From Janthinobacterium sp. SUN073 (GTDB taxonomy: Bacteria > Pseudomonadota > Gammaproteobacteria > Burkholderiales > Burkholderiaceae_D): a DNA stretch of 64,000 nt. The notes beneath the pieces were generated by a model. It ran no database searches, was not told the DNA's origin, and saw nothing but the letters and a program-made list of their open reading frames with translations. This document shows positions 33,413 to 42,425 of the stretch, piece after piece. The stretch is taken from assembly GCF_030397665.1 (NCBI RefSeq), contig NZ_JAPUBT010000001.1, positions 679,926-743,925 on the forward strand, in the 5' to 3' direction. The translations under genes and the position numbers were made by a program. Every line of letters starts with the position of its first letter. Positions within the stretch are counted from its first letter, which is position 1.

Positions 33413-34588
33413 ATGCGCCCCTATCTTGCTTCCGCCTCTTGCGTCATGCGCCTGCTTGCCGTCCTCCTCTGCGCCGCGCTGGCCGCCTGCGCCGCCGCAC
33501 CGCCCGTCAGCTTGCCCCCCATCTTCAACGATAGCGATTTTGCGCCGGCCACCGCCATCGATGCCGGCCAGGTCTTTGCCATCGACGAGACCATGCGCCA
33601 GTATGTGCGCACGCAAGTGCGGCGCGAGGCGCGCAACAAGAATGACCGCGCGGCCCTGTATGACGCCCTGTACGACAAGAGCAAGCTGAAACTCGAGTAC
33701 GATGCGGCCATGACGCGCAATGCGCGCGAAACGTTCTCCGCGCGCCAGGGCAACTGCCTGTCGCTGGTGATCATGACGGCGGCGCTGGCGCATGAATTGG
33801 GCTTGCAGGTGCGCTACCAGGAGGTGCTGGGCGAAGAAAGCTGGAGCCGCAGCGGCGACATGTATTTTGTCGCCGGCCACGTCAACCTGGTGCTGGGCCA
33901 GCGCCTGGGCGACAATCCGAATAACTACGACGCCAAGGGCATGATGGTGATCGACTTCCTGCCGTCCGGCGACGTGGCGGGCTACCGCACGCGCGAAATC
34001 AGCGAAGCGACCGTGCTGGCCATGTACATGAACAACCGCGCCGCCGAAACCATGAGCGAGGGCCAGCTGGACCAGGCATACTGGTGGGCCAGGGCGGCCC
34101 TCCAGCAGGATCCCTCGTTCAGCGGCGCCTACAACACGCTGGGCGTGATCCAGCTGCGCCATGGCAACCTGGCGCAAGCGCGGCGCACGCTGGCCCATGT
34201 GCTGATGCGCGCGCCGGACAACACGGTGCTGCTGTCGAACCTGGCGCAAGCGCTGGAAGCGTCCGGCCTGCCCGATGAAGCGCTGCCGCTGCGCCGGCGC
34301 CTGCTGGCGCTGCAGCCGCAGCCACCCTTCCACTACTTCAACCTGGGCAAGGCGGCCATGCAGCAAAACGATTACGTACAGGCGATCCGCCTGTTTTCAC
34401 GCGAAATCGCGCGCGACCCGTACTACCATGAATTCCACTTCTGGCTGGCGCAGGCGTATGCGCGCCTGGGCCAACTCGCGCAGGCGGACCGGCAGCTGGA
34501 ACTGGCGATGGACAACAGCACCACGCGCAGCGAGCACGGGCTGTATGCGGCCAAGCTGCAGCGCCTGCGCACCCTCAGCACGCATTAA
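33413..34588 (+). CDS. Transglutaminase-like/TPR lipoprotein
   Basis: A 391-residue lipoprotein. The signal peptide ends in LAAC (Cys26). The N-terminal half has a transglutaminase/papain-like arrangement: Cys115 in ARQGNCLSLVIMTAAL, His156 in VAGHVNLVLG and Asp181 in MVIDFLPSG, a plausible Cys-His-Asp triad. The C-terminal half consists of TPR-like repeats (PSFSGAYNTLGVIQLRHGNL, HYFNLGKAAMQQNDYVQAIR, HFWLAQAYARLGQLAQADRQ). AGGGAGAG directly upstream supports the ATG. The last 4 nt overlap the end of hemW on the other strand. It is likely an envelope-anchored protease- or amidase-like scaffold; substrates are unknown. Confidence 0.8.
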   Translation: MRPYLASASCVMRLLAVLLCAALAACAAAPPVSLPPIFNDSDFAPATAIDAGQVFAIDETMRQYVRTQVRREARNKNDRAALYDALYDKSKLKLEYDAAMTRNARETFSARQGNCLSLVIMTAALAHELGLQVRYQEVLGEESWSRSGDMYFVAGHVNLVLGQRLGDNPNNYDAKGMMVIDFLPSGDVAGYRTREISEATVLAMYMNNRAAETMSEGQLDQAYWWARAALQQDPSFSGAYNTLGVIQLRHGNLAQARRTLAHVLMRAPDNTVLLSNLAQALEASGLPDEALPLRRRLLALQPQPPFHYFNLGKAAMQQNDYVQAIRLFSREIARDPYYHEFHFWLAQAYARLGQLAQADRQLELAMDNSTTRSEHGLYAAKLQRLRTLSTH

Positions 34589-35859
34589 TCTTCCAGGAAC
34601 ATCTGCTGCAGGTCATTCAGGAAGCACAATCCCCGTTCAGTCGGGCGGATGACCTGATGGTCGCGGTACAGCAAGCCTTTCGCTTCGGCCGCATTGAGCG
34701 GCTTGTCGATGGCGTTGATGGCCAGGCCCGTGCGCTCGGCGAACAGGTTCGGCGAGAAACCCTGCGTCAGGCGCAGGGTATTGAGCATGAATTCAAAACC
34801 CATCTCCTCGCGTGCCAGCTCGCGCTCTTCCTGCACCGGCACGCCGGCCAGTACCGCGTCCATGTAGGCGCGCGGCTGCTTGTAGCGGGCCTGACGCAAG
34901 ACGCGGTGCGGGAACGAGATTTTCGAGTGCGCGCCCGCGCCGATGCCCAGGTAGTCGCCAAATTCCCAGTAATTGCGGTTGTGCCTGGCCTGGCGGCCCG
35001 GCTGCGCATACGCCGACACTTCGTAGCGGCCGTAGCCGGCCTGCGCCGCGCGCTCAGCCACCATGTCGGCGATGTCGGCGCTGGCGTCGTCGTCCGGCAG
35101 CGCGGGCGGATACTTGGCGAACAGGGTGTTCGGTTCCAGCGTCAGGTGATACAGCGACAAATGCGGCGGCGCGAACGACAATGCCGTTTCCAGGTCCTGC
35201 TGCGCCTCGGCCAGGGTTTGCGTGGGCAGCGCGTACATCAGGTCGAGATTGAAATTGTCGAAGTTCGCGTGCGCGATGTCCACCGCGCGGCGCGCTTCGT
35301 TGTCGTCATGGATGCGCCCCAGCGCCTGCAAATGGCGGCCATTGAAGCTCTGGATGCCGATCGACAGGCGGTTGATGCCACTGGCCCGGTAAGACTTGAA
35401 TTTTTCCGCCTCGAAGGTGCCCGGATTGGCTTCCATGGTGATTTCGCAATCGGGCTCCAGGGGCAGCAGGGTGCGCACGTCCGACATCAGCCGGTCCAGC
35501 CCCGCCGCCGACATCAGGCTGGGCGTGCCGCCTCCAATGAAAATCGTGTGGATCTTGCGGCCCCATATCAGCGGCAGCGCCATTTCCAGGTCCAGGCGCA
35601 GGGCCGCCAGGTACTCCGCTTCCGGCAAGTCACCACGCACCTCGTGCGAATTGAAATCGCAATACGGGCATTTTTTCACGCACCACGGGAAATGGATGTA
35701 CAGCGACAGCGGCGGCAGTGCCGTCAGGTTCAGCGCGCCCGGCTGCAGGTACTTCAGGGCCGCTCCGGCCGCGCCGGAAATGCCTTCCTGCGGCGCGGGC
35801 GAGGCTCCGGGCTTCGCTGCCGACTTGGCAACGGCGCCCACCAGTTTGATCGGGATCAT
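34585..35859 (-). CDS. hemW: HemW, radical SAM heme-trafficking protein
   Basis: A 424-residue radical SAM protein formerly called coproporphyrinogen III oxidase-like. The [4Fe-4S] motif is CVKKCPYC (Cys60, Cys64, Cys67), followed by IFIGGGTPSLMSAAGLDRLM, ITMEANPGTFEAEKF and GINRLSIGIQSFN. A fourth Cys follows the pattern of neither HemN nor HemZ. HemW proteins bind heme and have no oxidase activity. The first 45 residues are an Ala/Pro-rich extension ahead of the conserved LSLYIHFPWC. It overlaps rdgB by 4 nt, so rph-rdgB-hemW look like one operon. Confidence 0.93.
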   Translation of the reverse strand: MIPIKLVGAVAKSAAKPGASPAPQEGISGAAGAALKYLQPGALNLTALPPLSLYIHFPWCVKKCPYCDFNSHEVRGDLPEAEYLAALRLDLEMALPLIWGRKIHTIFIGGGTPSLMSAAGLDRLMSDVRTLLPLEPDCEITMEANPGTFEAEKFKSYRASGINRLSIGIQSFNGRHLQALGRIHDDNEARRAVDIAHANFDNFNLDLMYALPTQTLAEAQQDLETALSFAPPHLSLYHLTLEPNTLFAKYPPALPDDDASADIADMVAERAAQAGYGRYEVSAYAQPGRQARHNRNYWEFGDYLGIGAGAHSKISFPHRVLRQARYKQPRAYMDAVLAGVPVQEERELAREEMGFEFMLNTLRLTQGFSPNLFAERTGLAINAIDKPLNAAEAKGLLYRDHQVIRPTERGLCFLNDLQQMFLED

Positions 35860-36449
35860 CGCAGGGTCCGCAGCTTGTCGACCAGCGCGCGCAGGGCCTG
35901 GCCACGGTGCGACAACGCGTTCTTTTCATCGGACGTCAGTTCGGCCGCGCACTTGTCCAGCGCGGGAATGAAGAAATGCGGATCGTAGCCGAAGCCGCCG
36001 GTGCCGCGCGCAATGGCGATCATTTCGCCATTCCAGCGGCCGTCGGCGATCACCGGCTGCGGGTCGTCCGCATGGCGCACGTACACCAGCACGCAGTAGT
36101 AATACGCGGACTTGTCGGCATGCGCCTCCAGGTCGGCGATCAGTTTGGCGCTGTTGGCGGCGTCCGATTTCGGCTCGCCCGCATAGCGGGCCGAATACAC
36201 GCCGGGCGCGCCGCCGAGCGCATTGACGCACACGCCGGAATCGTCGGCCAGCGCCGGCAAGCCCGTCAGGCGGGACGCGTGGCGCGCCTTTTGCAGGGCG
36301 TTTTCAACGAAGGTGTGGAATGGTTCGTCGCTTTCCGGCACGGCGTACTCGCCCTGGGCGTGGACGGAAAAACCGATGGTCGAGAGCAGCTCGTTGAATT
36401 CCTTGAGCTTACCGGCGTTGTTGGAGGCGAGAATGAGGCGTTGGGTCAT
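35856..36449 (-). CDS. rdgB: RdgB/HAM1 non-canonical purine NTP pyrophosphatase
   Basis: A 197-residue house-cleaning enzyme that hydrolyses dITP, XTP and similar nucleotides. The N-terminal substrate loop is LILASNNAGKLKEF; the catalytic acidic pair is Asp69-Asp70 in ALADDSGVCVNALGGAPGVY; the C-terminal signature is GTGGFGYDPHFFIP. The start was moved to MTQRLILASN because upstream in-frame sequence shows no family similarity. Its end overlaps the hemW start by 4 nt. rph lies 137 nt upstream on the same strand. Confidence 0.96.
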   Translation of the reverse strand: MTQRLILASNNAGKLKEFNELLSTIGFSVHAQGEYAVPESDEPFHTFVENALQKARHASRLTGLPALADDSGVCVNALGGAPGVYSARYAGEPKSDAANSAKLIADLEAHADKSAYYYCVLVYVRHADDPQPVIADGRWNGEMIAIARGTGGFGYDPHFFIPALDKCAAELTSDEKNALSHRGQALRALVDKLRTLR

Positions 36450-36586
36450 GTCAGTAGTCCGGTTGAAGTGCCGACATTGTAAACCTTTTGCGCCCCCCTC
36501 ACCTCGCCCCGCCGCCGCGCTCAACGGCGGCAGGTGTGGGATTTTTGCCCGGCGCGATGGCAAAAAGATGTAAATCTATGTAAAGA

Positions 36587-37315
36587 TCAGATCCCTAATG
36601 CTTGCTTCTGCAGGGTGATCAGGTCGGCGATGCCGCCCTGCGCCAGATCCAGCAAGCGGTTCATGCCGGCGCGGTCGAACGCGGCGCCTTCGGCCGTGCC
36701 CTGTACTTCGATGAAGTGACCCGCTTCTGTCATCACCACGTTCATGTCCGTGTCGCAGCCCGAGTCTTCCACATAGTCCAGGTCCAGCACTGGCATGCCC
36801 TGGTAGACGCCTACCGAGATGGCGGCGACAAAGCTTTTCACGGGGATGGCGGTGATCGCACCGCGCGCCTGCAGCTGGGAAAACGCGTCATACGCGGCCA
36901 CCATGGCGCCCGTGATCGAGGCCGTGCGCGTGCCGCCGTCGGCCTGGATGACGTCGCAATCGAGGTGCAGCGTGCGTTCGCCGAACGCCTGCAGATCGAA
37001 GGCGGCGCGCAGCGAGCGGCCGATCAGGCGCTGGATTTCCTGCGTGCGGCCGGACTGCTTGCCGCGCGCCGCTTCGCGGTCCATGCGCGTGTGCGTCGAG
37101 CGCGGCAGCATGCCGTACTCGGCTGTTAACCAACCCTGGCCCTTGCCCTTCAGGAAACCCGGCACCTTGTCTTCGATGCTGGCGGTGCAGATGACCTTGG
37201 TGTCGCCGCACTCGATCAGCACCGAGCCTTCGGCATGCTTGGTGTACTGGCGGGTGATACGGATGGCGCGCAGCGCGTCGACGGCGCGGCCGCTCGGGCG
37301 GGATTCAAATGTCAT
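36587..37315 (-). CDS. rph: Ribonuclease PH
   Basis: A 242-residue phosphorolytic 3'-5' exoribonuclease that trims tRNA 3' ends. Family sequence is intact throughout: [91 protein letters not shown] and [20 protein letters not shown]. Length is normal. The conserved pairing with rdgB downstream is seen in many proteobacteria. Confidence 0.98.
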   Translation of the reverse strand: MTFESRPSGRAVDALRAIRITRQYTKHAEGSVLIECGDTKVICTASIEDKVPGFLKGKGQGWLTAEYGMLPRSTHTRMDREAARGKQSGRTQEIQRLIGRSLRAAFDLQAFGERTLHLDCDVIQADGGTRTASITGAMVAAYDAFSQLQARGAITAIPVKSFVAAISVGVYQGMPVLDLDYVEDSGCDTDMNVVMTEAGHFIEVQGTAEGAAFDRAGMNRLLDLAQGGIADLITLQKQALGI

Positions 37316-37577
37316 GGGGTGTCCTGTGTGATTGGGGTTGCGGCCGCGATTTTACCACCGCGTCGCCATGACACAGCGCAGGGCGGCCCGCGCACAAGAT
37401 CCCTACAATCCTGCCCCACCAAACACAATTTTCTTTACAATGCCGTAAAACGCACACTATTCAGCAATTTTCAGGCCATCGCGCACTTCGGTCCTGTTTT
37501 GCAGCGCGGGCGGTATTGCCTGCGCTGGCTGATTAAGTGTATAAGTGACTGTATACAAGACCAAATCGGGGAATCCT

Positions 37578-38483
37578 TTGAGCATTTCAAGCATGACAGG
37601 CTACGCGGTTGCCACCAGCGAAGGTGCTGCAGGCACACTGACAATTGAAATCAAGAGCGTCAACTCGCGCTTTCTCGACCTGCAATTCCGCATCAACGAC
37701 GATTTGCGGGCGCTGGAGCCTGACTTGCGCGCCGCCGTCATGTCCGCCATCACGCGCGGCAAAGTCGAGGTACGCCTGAGCTTTGGCCGCAAGGCCGCGA
37801 CGGCCGGCACGCAGGCGCTGAACCTGCCCCTGCTAGCCGAACTGGCGCGCCTGCAAAACGAAGTGGGCCAGCATTTTGTCTCAGCCCCCGTCATGACGGT
37901 GGCCGAACTGCTGCGCTGGCCGGGCATCATCGAAGAAGCGCAAGTGGGACAAGAGTCCCTGCAGGCGGACGTGGGCGCGCTGACCAAACGCACCGTGGCG
38001 GCCTTCGTCGACAGCCGCAAGCGCGAAGGCGCGGCGCTCGAAGCGGTGCTGGTGTCGCGCATCGAAGCGATGGAAGCCATCGTCAAGCGCATCACGCCCT
38101 TGATTCCGCAGGTGGTGGCGGCCTTCCAGCAAAAAGCCATCGAGCGCATGCAGGATGCGCTGGGCCTGGCCAGCCAGGGCTCGAATTCAGCCCTGTCGCG
38201 CCAGGACGCCATGGAGCGCATCCGCCAGGAAGTCATTTTGTACGGCATCCGCATCGACGTCTCGGAAGAACTGGCGCGCCTGTCGGCCCACCTGGGCGAA
38301 ACGCGCCACATCCTCACCAAGGGCGGGCAAGTGGGCAAGCGCCTCGACTTCATGATGCAGGAACTCAATCGCGAAGCCAACACGCTGGGCGCCAAGGCTT
38401 CCGTCAAGGAACTGGCGGACGCCTCGATGGACTTGAAGCTGCTGATCGAACAGATGCGCGAACAGGTGCAGAACCTGGAATAA
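37578..38483 (+). CDS. YicC-family endoribonuclease-like protein
   Basis: A 301-residue YicC protein. The N-terminal YicC domain opens with SISSMTGYAVATSE and contains IEIKSVNSRFLDLQFRI; the C-terminal DUF1732 region includes ALSRQDAMERIRQEVILYGI, HLGETRHILTKGGQVGKRLD and MQELNREANTLGAKA. YicC proteins are reported as endoribonucleases that modulate RNA turnover. The TTG start is chosen because GGGGA (37568-37572) is 5 nt upstream and it gives the usual four residues before MTGYA; GTG 37545 and ATG 37593 are alternatives. It is divergent from rph. Confidence 0.9.
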   Translation: MSISSMTGYAVATSEGAAGTLTIEIKSVNSRFLDLQFRINDDLRALEPDLRAAVMSAITRGKVEVRLSFGRKAATAGTQALNLPLLAELARLQNEVGQHFVSAPVMTVAELLRWPGIIEEAQVGQESLQADVGALTKRTVAAFVDSRKREGAALEAVLVSRIEAMEAIVKRITPLIPQVVAAFQQKAIERMQDALGLASQGSNSALSRQDAMERIRQEVILYGIRIDVSEELARLSAHLGETRHILTKGGQVGKRLDFMMQELNREANTLGAKASVKELADASMDLKLLIEQMREQVQNLE

Positions 38484-38487
38484 TCCT

Positions 38488-38898
38488 TCAGGCCAGGCGC
38501 GTTGCGGCGCGCCCCCTGTCGCTGGCGGCGATGACGACGCAGGCGACAAACAACACGATGCTGTATTCCACGCCGCCGGCGCCATGTTCGCCCACGAACC
38601 AGCCCTTGGCCGCATGCACGATGGCGATGCCGCCGACGCAGATCACCATCAGCCCGGCCGCCGCCCAGCGCGTGTATTTGCCGACGATGAGCAAACTGCC
38701 GCAAACGATCTCGACCACGGTAATCGCCCACACCACAGCCAGGCCGCAGATAAATCCCTTGTCTTCCAGGAAACCGGCAAAACGAGGAATCGTGCCGTTG
38801 GCGATGCGCGTAATGGCGTGCGCCATGAACATCACGGCAATGGCCACGCGCAGCAACAGCATGGCCTGGGCAACACTGAGAAATGGGAAATTTTTCAT
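38488..38898 (-). CDS. DoxX-family membrane protein
   Basis: A 136-residue protein with four hydrophobic segments (AMLLLRVAIAVMFMAHAITR, GLAVVWAITVVEIVCGSLLI, AAAGLMVICVGGIAIVHAAK, SIVLFVACVVIAAS). The pattern, with RIANGTIPRFAGFLEDKG after the first helix, matches DoxX/DoxD-like proteins. These are small inner-membrane proteins of uncertain biochemical role, sometimes tied to thiol or oxidant stress. It converges on yicC with only 4 nt between stops. An inverted repeat at 38918-38959 lies directly upstream. Confidence 0.85.
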   Translation of the reverse strand: MKNFPFLSVAQAMLLLRVAIAVMFMAHAITRIANGTIPRFAGFLEDKGFICGLAVVWAITVVEIVCGSLLIVGKYTRWAAAGLMVICVGGIAIVHAAKGWFVGEHGAGGVEYSIVLFVACVVIAASDRGRAATRLA

Positions 38899-38917
38899 GC
38901 GTGCATCCTGTCGGCAA

Positions 38918-38959
38918 AATAGTTATCAAGAAAAAACCATTCCAAATTAAATAACTATT
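38918..38959. promoter_or_regulatory. Inverted repeat upstream of doxX-like gene
   Basis: AATAGTTAT (38918-38926) is the exact reverse complement of ATAACTATT (38951-38959), with 24 nt between, in a short AT-rich patch 20-60 nt upstream of the gene. On the minus strand TTGGAA lies between the arms and 17 nt from CTATTT, so a repressor bound here would cover the promoter. A MarR- or HxlR-type site is possible; no such gene is in the window. Confidence 0.5.
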
Positions 38960-39109
38960 CCCTCAAGATAACAAGCAAAATATGTGTAGACGCGGCGGCA
39001 AGGCGCATCGGGGGACTGGCTGGTCGCCTTGCCTCTTGGTAAAATACTGAATTGGGCGGCGCGCACGCAAGCGCACACGCCGCCATCACACGCATATGGA
39101 AAGATCCGC

Positions 39110-39748
39110 ATGAGCCACCCTACCGCCTTCTCCGGCAGCCTGTTCGTGGTCGCCGCGCCATCGGGCGCCGGCAAATCGACACTGGTCAATGCATTGCTGG
39201 CGCAAGAGCCCGGCATCAAATTGTCGATTTCGACCACCACGCGCGCGCCCCGTCCGGGCGAGCAGCACGGCCGCGAGTACTACTTCACGACAGCGGAAGA
39301 CTTTGTCGCGCGCGCCGACCAGGGCGAGTTCCTGGAATGGGCGGAAGTGCATGGCAATTACTATGGCACCTCGCGCATCATGGTGGAACAGCAAATGCTG
39401 GCCGGCACCGACATCCTGCTGGAAATCGACTGGCAGGGCGCGCGCCAGGTGCGCAAGCAATTCCCCCGCGCGGCCGGCATTTTCATCCTGCCGCCATCGA
39501 TCGATGCGCTGGAAGAGCGCCTGAACAAGCGCGGCCAGGACGAGCCGCACGTGATCACGCGCCGCCTGCTGGCGGCCGGCGGCGAAATCGCACACGCTCC
39601 CGAGTTCGAGTATGTTATTATCAATGAAGAGTTTACGGTCGCTTTGTCCGAACTGAGCGCGATCGTGAGAGCGGCCCGTTGCCGGTTTGCGCAACAAGCG
39701 GCCCGCAACGCATCGCTATTCGCCCAGCTGGGCCTGCACGCAGAATAA
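39110..39748 (+). CDS. gmk: Guanylate kinase
   Basis: A 212-residue kinase phosphorylating GMP to GDP. The P-loop is [16 protein letters not shown] with Lys22; the GMP-binding segment is [39 protein letters not shown] is the guanylate-kinase signature core. GGAAAGAT precedes the ATG. It is followed by rpoZ and spoT on the same strand, the widely conserved order linking guanine nucleotide supply, RNA polymerase omega and (p)ppGpp metabolism. Confidence 0.97.
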   Translation: MSHPTAFSGSLFVVAAPSGAGKSTLVNALLAQEPGIKLSISTTTRAPRPGEQHGREYYFTTAEDFVARADQGEFLEWAEVHGNYYGTSRIMVEQQMLAGTDILLEIDWQGARQVRKQFPRAAGIFILPPSIDALEERLNKRGQDEPHVITRRLLAAGGEIAHAPEFEYVIINEEFTVALSELSAIVRAARCRFAQQAARNASLFAQLGLHAE

Positions 39749-39801
39749 TCGTCTCTGCACGCCAGTTCACACAGCGCCACGCACCACTATTAGGAGTTAC
39801 T

Positions 39802-40005
39802 ATGGCCCGTATCACCATCGAAGATTGCCTGAAACAGATCCCTAACCGCTTTCAGCTGACCCTGGCTGCAACCTACCGCGCACGTCAGTTGTTGCAAGGC
39901 CACACCCCAAAAGTGGAAGCCAAGGACAAGCCTACCGTTGTCGCACTGCGTGAAATCGCTGCCGGTAAAGTCGGCATCGAAATGCTGAAAAAGGTCCCGA
40001 TGTAA
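39802..40005 (+). CDS. rpoZ: RNA polymerase omega subunit
   Basis: A 67-residue protein, full length for betaproteobacterial omega: [20 protein letters not shown] at the start, [12 protein letters not shown] and [20 protein letters not shown]. It helps fold beta-prime and assemble RNA polymerase, and contributes to a ppGpp-binding site with it. AGGAG at 39792-39796 is 5 nt before the ATG. It lies between gmk and spoT. Confidence 0.98.
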   Translation: MARITIEDCLKQIPNRFQLTLAATYRARQLLQGHTPKVEAKDKPTVVALREIAAGKVGIEMLKKVPM

Positions 40006-40087
40006 TTGGGAAGCCGCGTGCCGGAACAGTGCTGACCCCTGGTTCTACCGTATCGTTTATTCACACTGTAAAGCAACGCGACGTTTT

Positions 40088-42370
40088 ATGAGTCTGACTC
40101 CAGCCGACACGACTTCTGCAGCACTGCCGCCTCTGGCCCCGCGCCAGGCGGCAAAATCACAGGGCGCTTCCGCGTCCGGTGCTGGCACGTCCGCCGGGAC
40201 TGCCTCCGCGACACCGCCAGCACCCGCCTTGGGCGTGGCCTCCGTCAGCCACCTGGCCGACAAGCTGGCCGAATACCTGTCCCCCGCCGACCTGAAAAAA
40301 GTCAAGGAAGCCTACCGCTTCTCCGACGAAATGCACCTGGGCCAGATGCGCCGCTCGGGCGAGCCGTATATCTCGCATCCGATCGCCGTCGCCGAAATCT
40401 GCGCTGACTGGAAACTCGACGCGCAAGCCATCATGGCCGCCCTGCTGCATGACGTCATGGAAGACCAGGACGTCAAGAAGGAAGAATTGATCGAACGCTT
40501 CGGCGCACCCGTGGCGCACCTGGTCGACGGCCTGTCGAAGCTGGAAAAGATCGAATTCCAGAGCCAGATCGAAGCGCAGGCGGAAAACTTCCGCAAGATG
40601 CTGCTGGCCATGGCGTCCGACGTGCGCGTGATCCTGATCAAACTGGCCGACCGCCTGCACAATATGCGCACGCTGGACTTCATGACGGCGGCAAAAAAAC
40701 GCCGCATCGCCAGCGAGACCATGGAAGTGTACGTGCCGATCGCGCACCGCCTCGGCCTGAACAATATTTACCACGAGCTGCAGGACCTGTCGTTCTCGCA
40801 CCTGTACCCGATGCGCTACCGCACCCTGGCGAAAGCCGTCAAGGCGGCGCGCGGCAATCGGCGCGAAGTGGTCAACAAGATCATGGAAGCGGTGAAAAGC
40901 ACCTTGTCCATGGCCGAACTCGAGGCCGACGTCACGGGCCGCGAAAAGACCCTGTACGACATCTATAAAAAGATGCGCAGCAAGCATTTGTCGTTCTCGC
41001 AAGTGCTGGACGTGTACGGCTTCCGCGTGGTGGTGGGCAGCTTTGCCGACTGTTACGTGACCCTGGGCACCCTGCACAGCCTGTACAAGCCCATGCCGGG
41101 CAAGTTCAAGGATTACATCGCGATTCGCAAGCTGAACGGTTACCAGTCGCTGCACACGACCGTCATCGGCCCGTACGGCACGCCCGTCGAATTCCAGATC
41201 CGCACCCAGGAAATGCACCGCACAGCCGAATCGGGCGTGGCGGCGCACTGGCTGTACAAGAGCGGCGAATCGAACCCGTCCGACCTGCAGCAGCGCACGC
41301 ATGCGTGGCTGCAATCGCTGCTCGACATCCAGCAGCAGACGGGCGACTCGGCCGAATTCCTCGAACACGTCAAGGTCGACCTGTTTCCCGATTCCGTCTA
41401 CGTGTTTACGCCCAAGTCGAAGATCATCGCCCTGCCGCGCGGCGCCACGGCCATCGACTTCGCCTATTCGATCCATACGGGCATCGGCGACCAGACCGTG
41501 GCCGTCAAGATCAACAACGAAACCTCGCCGCTGCGCACCGAGCTGCACAATGGCGACATCGTCGAGATCATCACCGATTCCTCGTCGCGACCCAGCCCCA
41601 CCTGGCTGTCGTTCGTACGCACAGGCAAGGCCCGTTCGGCCATCCGCCACCACTTGCGCACGATCAACCTGCCCGAATCGATTGCCCTGGGCCAGCAACT
41701 GCTGTCGCAGGCGCTGCACGCCCTGAACATCGACGCCGACCTGCCAGCACCTCTGGTCGAACGCCTGCTCAACGAATCGAGCGCCAATTCCATGGACGAG
41801 CTGTACGCGGACATCGGCATCGGCAAGCGCATGGCCACCCTGGTGGCACGCCACATTTTTGGCCTGATTGGCGGCGAAGCGGCCAGCATGCCCGTGGAAC
41901 ACAATAACGGCAGCGAACTCGACCCCGTTACCATCTGCGGCAGCGAAGGCGTCTCGGTGCAGCTGGCGCCTTGCTGTTTGCCGATACCGGGCGACCAGAT
42001 CATCGGCCAGCTGCGCCGCGACCAGGGGCTGCTCGTGCACACGAGCGACTGCTCGCAAGCGAAGCGCCAGCGCGCCAAGGAACCGGACCGCTGGATCGCC
42101 GTGCGCTGGGGAACAGAACTGAACCGCCGCTTCGACTGCCGCATCAAGGTACTGATCAACAGCGAACGGGGCATCCTGGCCCGCGTGGCCGCCGAAATCG
42201 GCGAGTCCGACGCCAACATCATCTATGTGGGTATGGACGAAGACAAGGACAACGTCCTCGACCAGCTGCGCTTCACCGTGCAGGTGAAAGACCGCGTCCA
42301 CCTGGCCGCCCTGCTGCGCAATGTGCGCCGGGTAGCGGGCGTCAACCGCATCCTGCGCGAACGGAATTAA
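40088..42370 (+). CDS. spoT: Bifunctional (p)ppGpp synthetase/hydrolase (SpoT/Rel type)
   Basis: A 760-residue stringent-response enzyme. After an Ala/Pro-rich 50-residue leader come the HD hydrolase domain (ALLHDVMEDQD with His121-Asp122), the synthetase domain (DVYGFRVVVGS, KFKDYIAIRKLNGYQSLHTT), a TGS domain (VFTPKSKIIALPRGATAIDF), a helical/zinc-finger-like region (CCLPIPGDQIIGQLRRDQGL) and a C-terminal ACT domain. Residues 339-342 read KFKD, close to the RxKD motif of bifunctional enzymes rather than ExDD of RelA. Both activities therefore look possible. The gmk-rpoZ-spoT order agrees. Confidence 0.95.
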   Translation: MSLTPADTTSAALPPLAPRQAAKSQGASASGAGTSAGTASATPPAPALGVASVSHLADKLAEYLSPADLKKVKEAYRFSDEMHLGQMRRSGEPYISHPIAVAEICADWKLDAQAIMAALLHDVMEDQDVKKEELIERFGAPVAHLVDGLSKLEKIEFQSQIEAQAENFRKMLLAMASDVRVILIKLADRLHNMRTLDFMTAAKKRRIASETMEVYVPIAHRLGLNNIYHELQDLSFSHLYPMRYRTLAKAVKAARGNRREVVNKIMEAVKSTLSMAELEADVTGREKTLYDIYKKMRSKHLSFSQVLDVYGFRVVVGSFADCYVTLGTLHSLYKPMPGKFKDYIAIRKLNGYQSLHTTVIGPYGTPVEFQIRTQEMHRTAESGVAAHWLYKSGESNPSDLQQRTHAWLQSLLDIQQQTGDSAEFLEHVKVDLFPDSVYVFTPKSKIIALPRGATAIDFAYSIHTGIGDQTVAVKINNETSPLRTELHNGDIVEIITDSSSRPSPTWLSFVRTGKARSAIRHHLRTINLPESIALGQQLLSQALHALNIDADLPAPLVERLLNESSANSMDELYADIGIGKRMATLVARHIFGLIGGEAASMPVEHNNGSELDPVTICGSEGVSVQLAPCCLPIPGDQIIGQLRRDQGLLVHTSDCSQAKRQRAKEPDRWIAVRWGTELNRRFDCRIKVLINSERGILARVAAEIGESDANIIYVGMDEDKDNVLDQLRFTVQVKDRVHLAALLRNVRRVAGVNRILRERN

Positions 42371-42391
42371 GAACTAACCCAAGAGCAGAGA

Positions 42392-42422
42392 CTGGGGTCG
42401 GACCCTCAGGGTCCGACCCCAG
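42392..42422. repeat. GGGGTC-family palindrome, copy B (flanks RAYT gene)
   Basis: A 14-bp perfect stem: CTGGGGTCGGACCC (42392-42405) and GGGTCCGACCCCAG (42409-42422) with loop TCA. It lies 3 nt beyond the stop of the minus-strand RAYT transposase gene and 21 nt after spoT. It differs from copy A by one compensating pair. It may serve as terminator for both convergent genes and is probably the element recognised by the transposase. Confidence 0.9.
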
Positions 42423-42425
42423 CCT

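Noticed and set aside
40157..42301. 714-codon minus-strand frame opposite spoT
   Set aside because: It is an antisense shadow of a conserved housekeeping gene with no recognisable domain.
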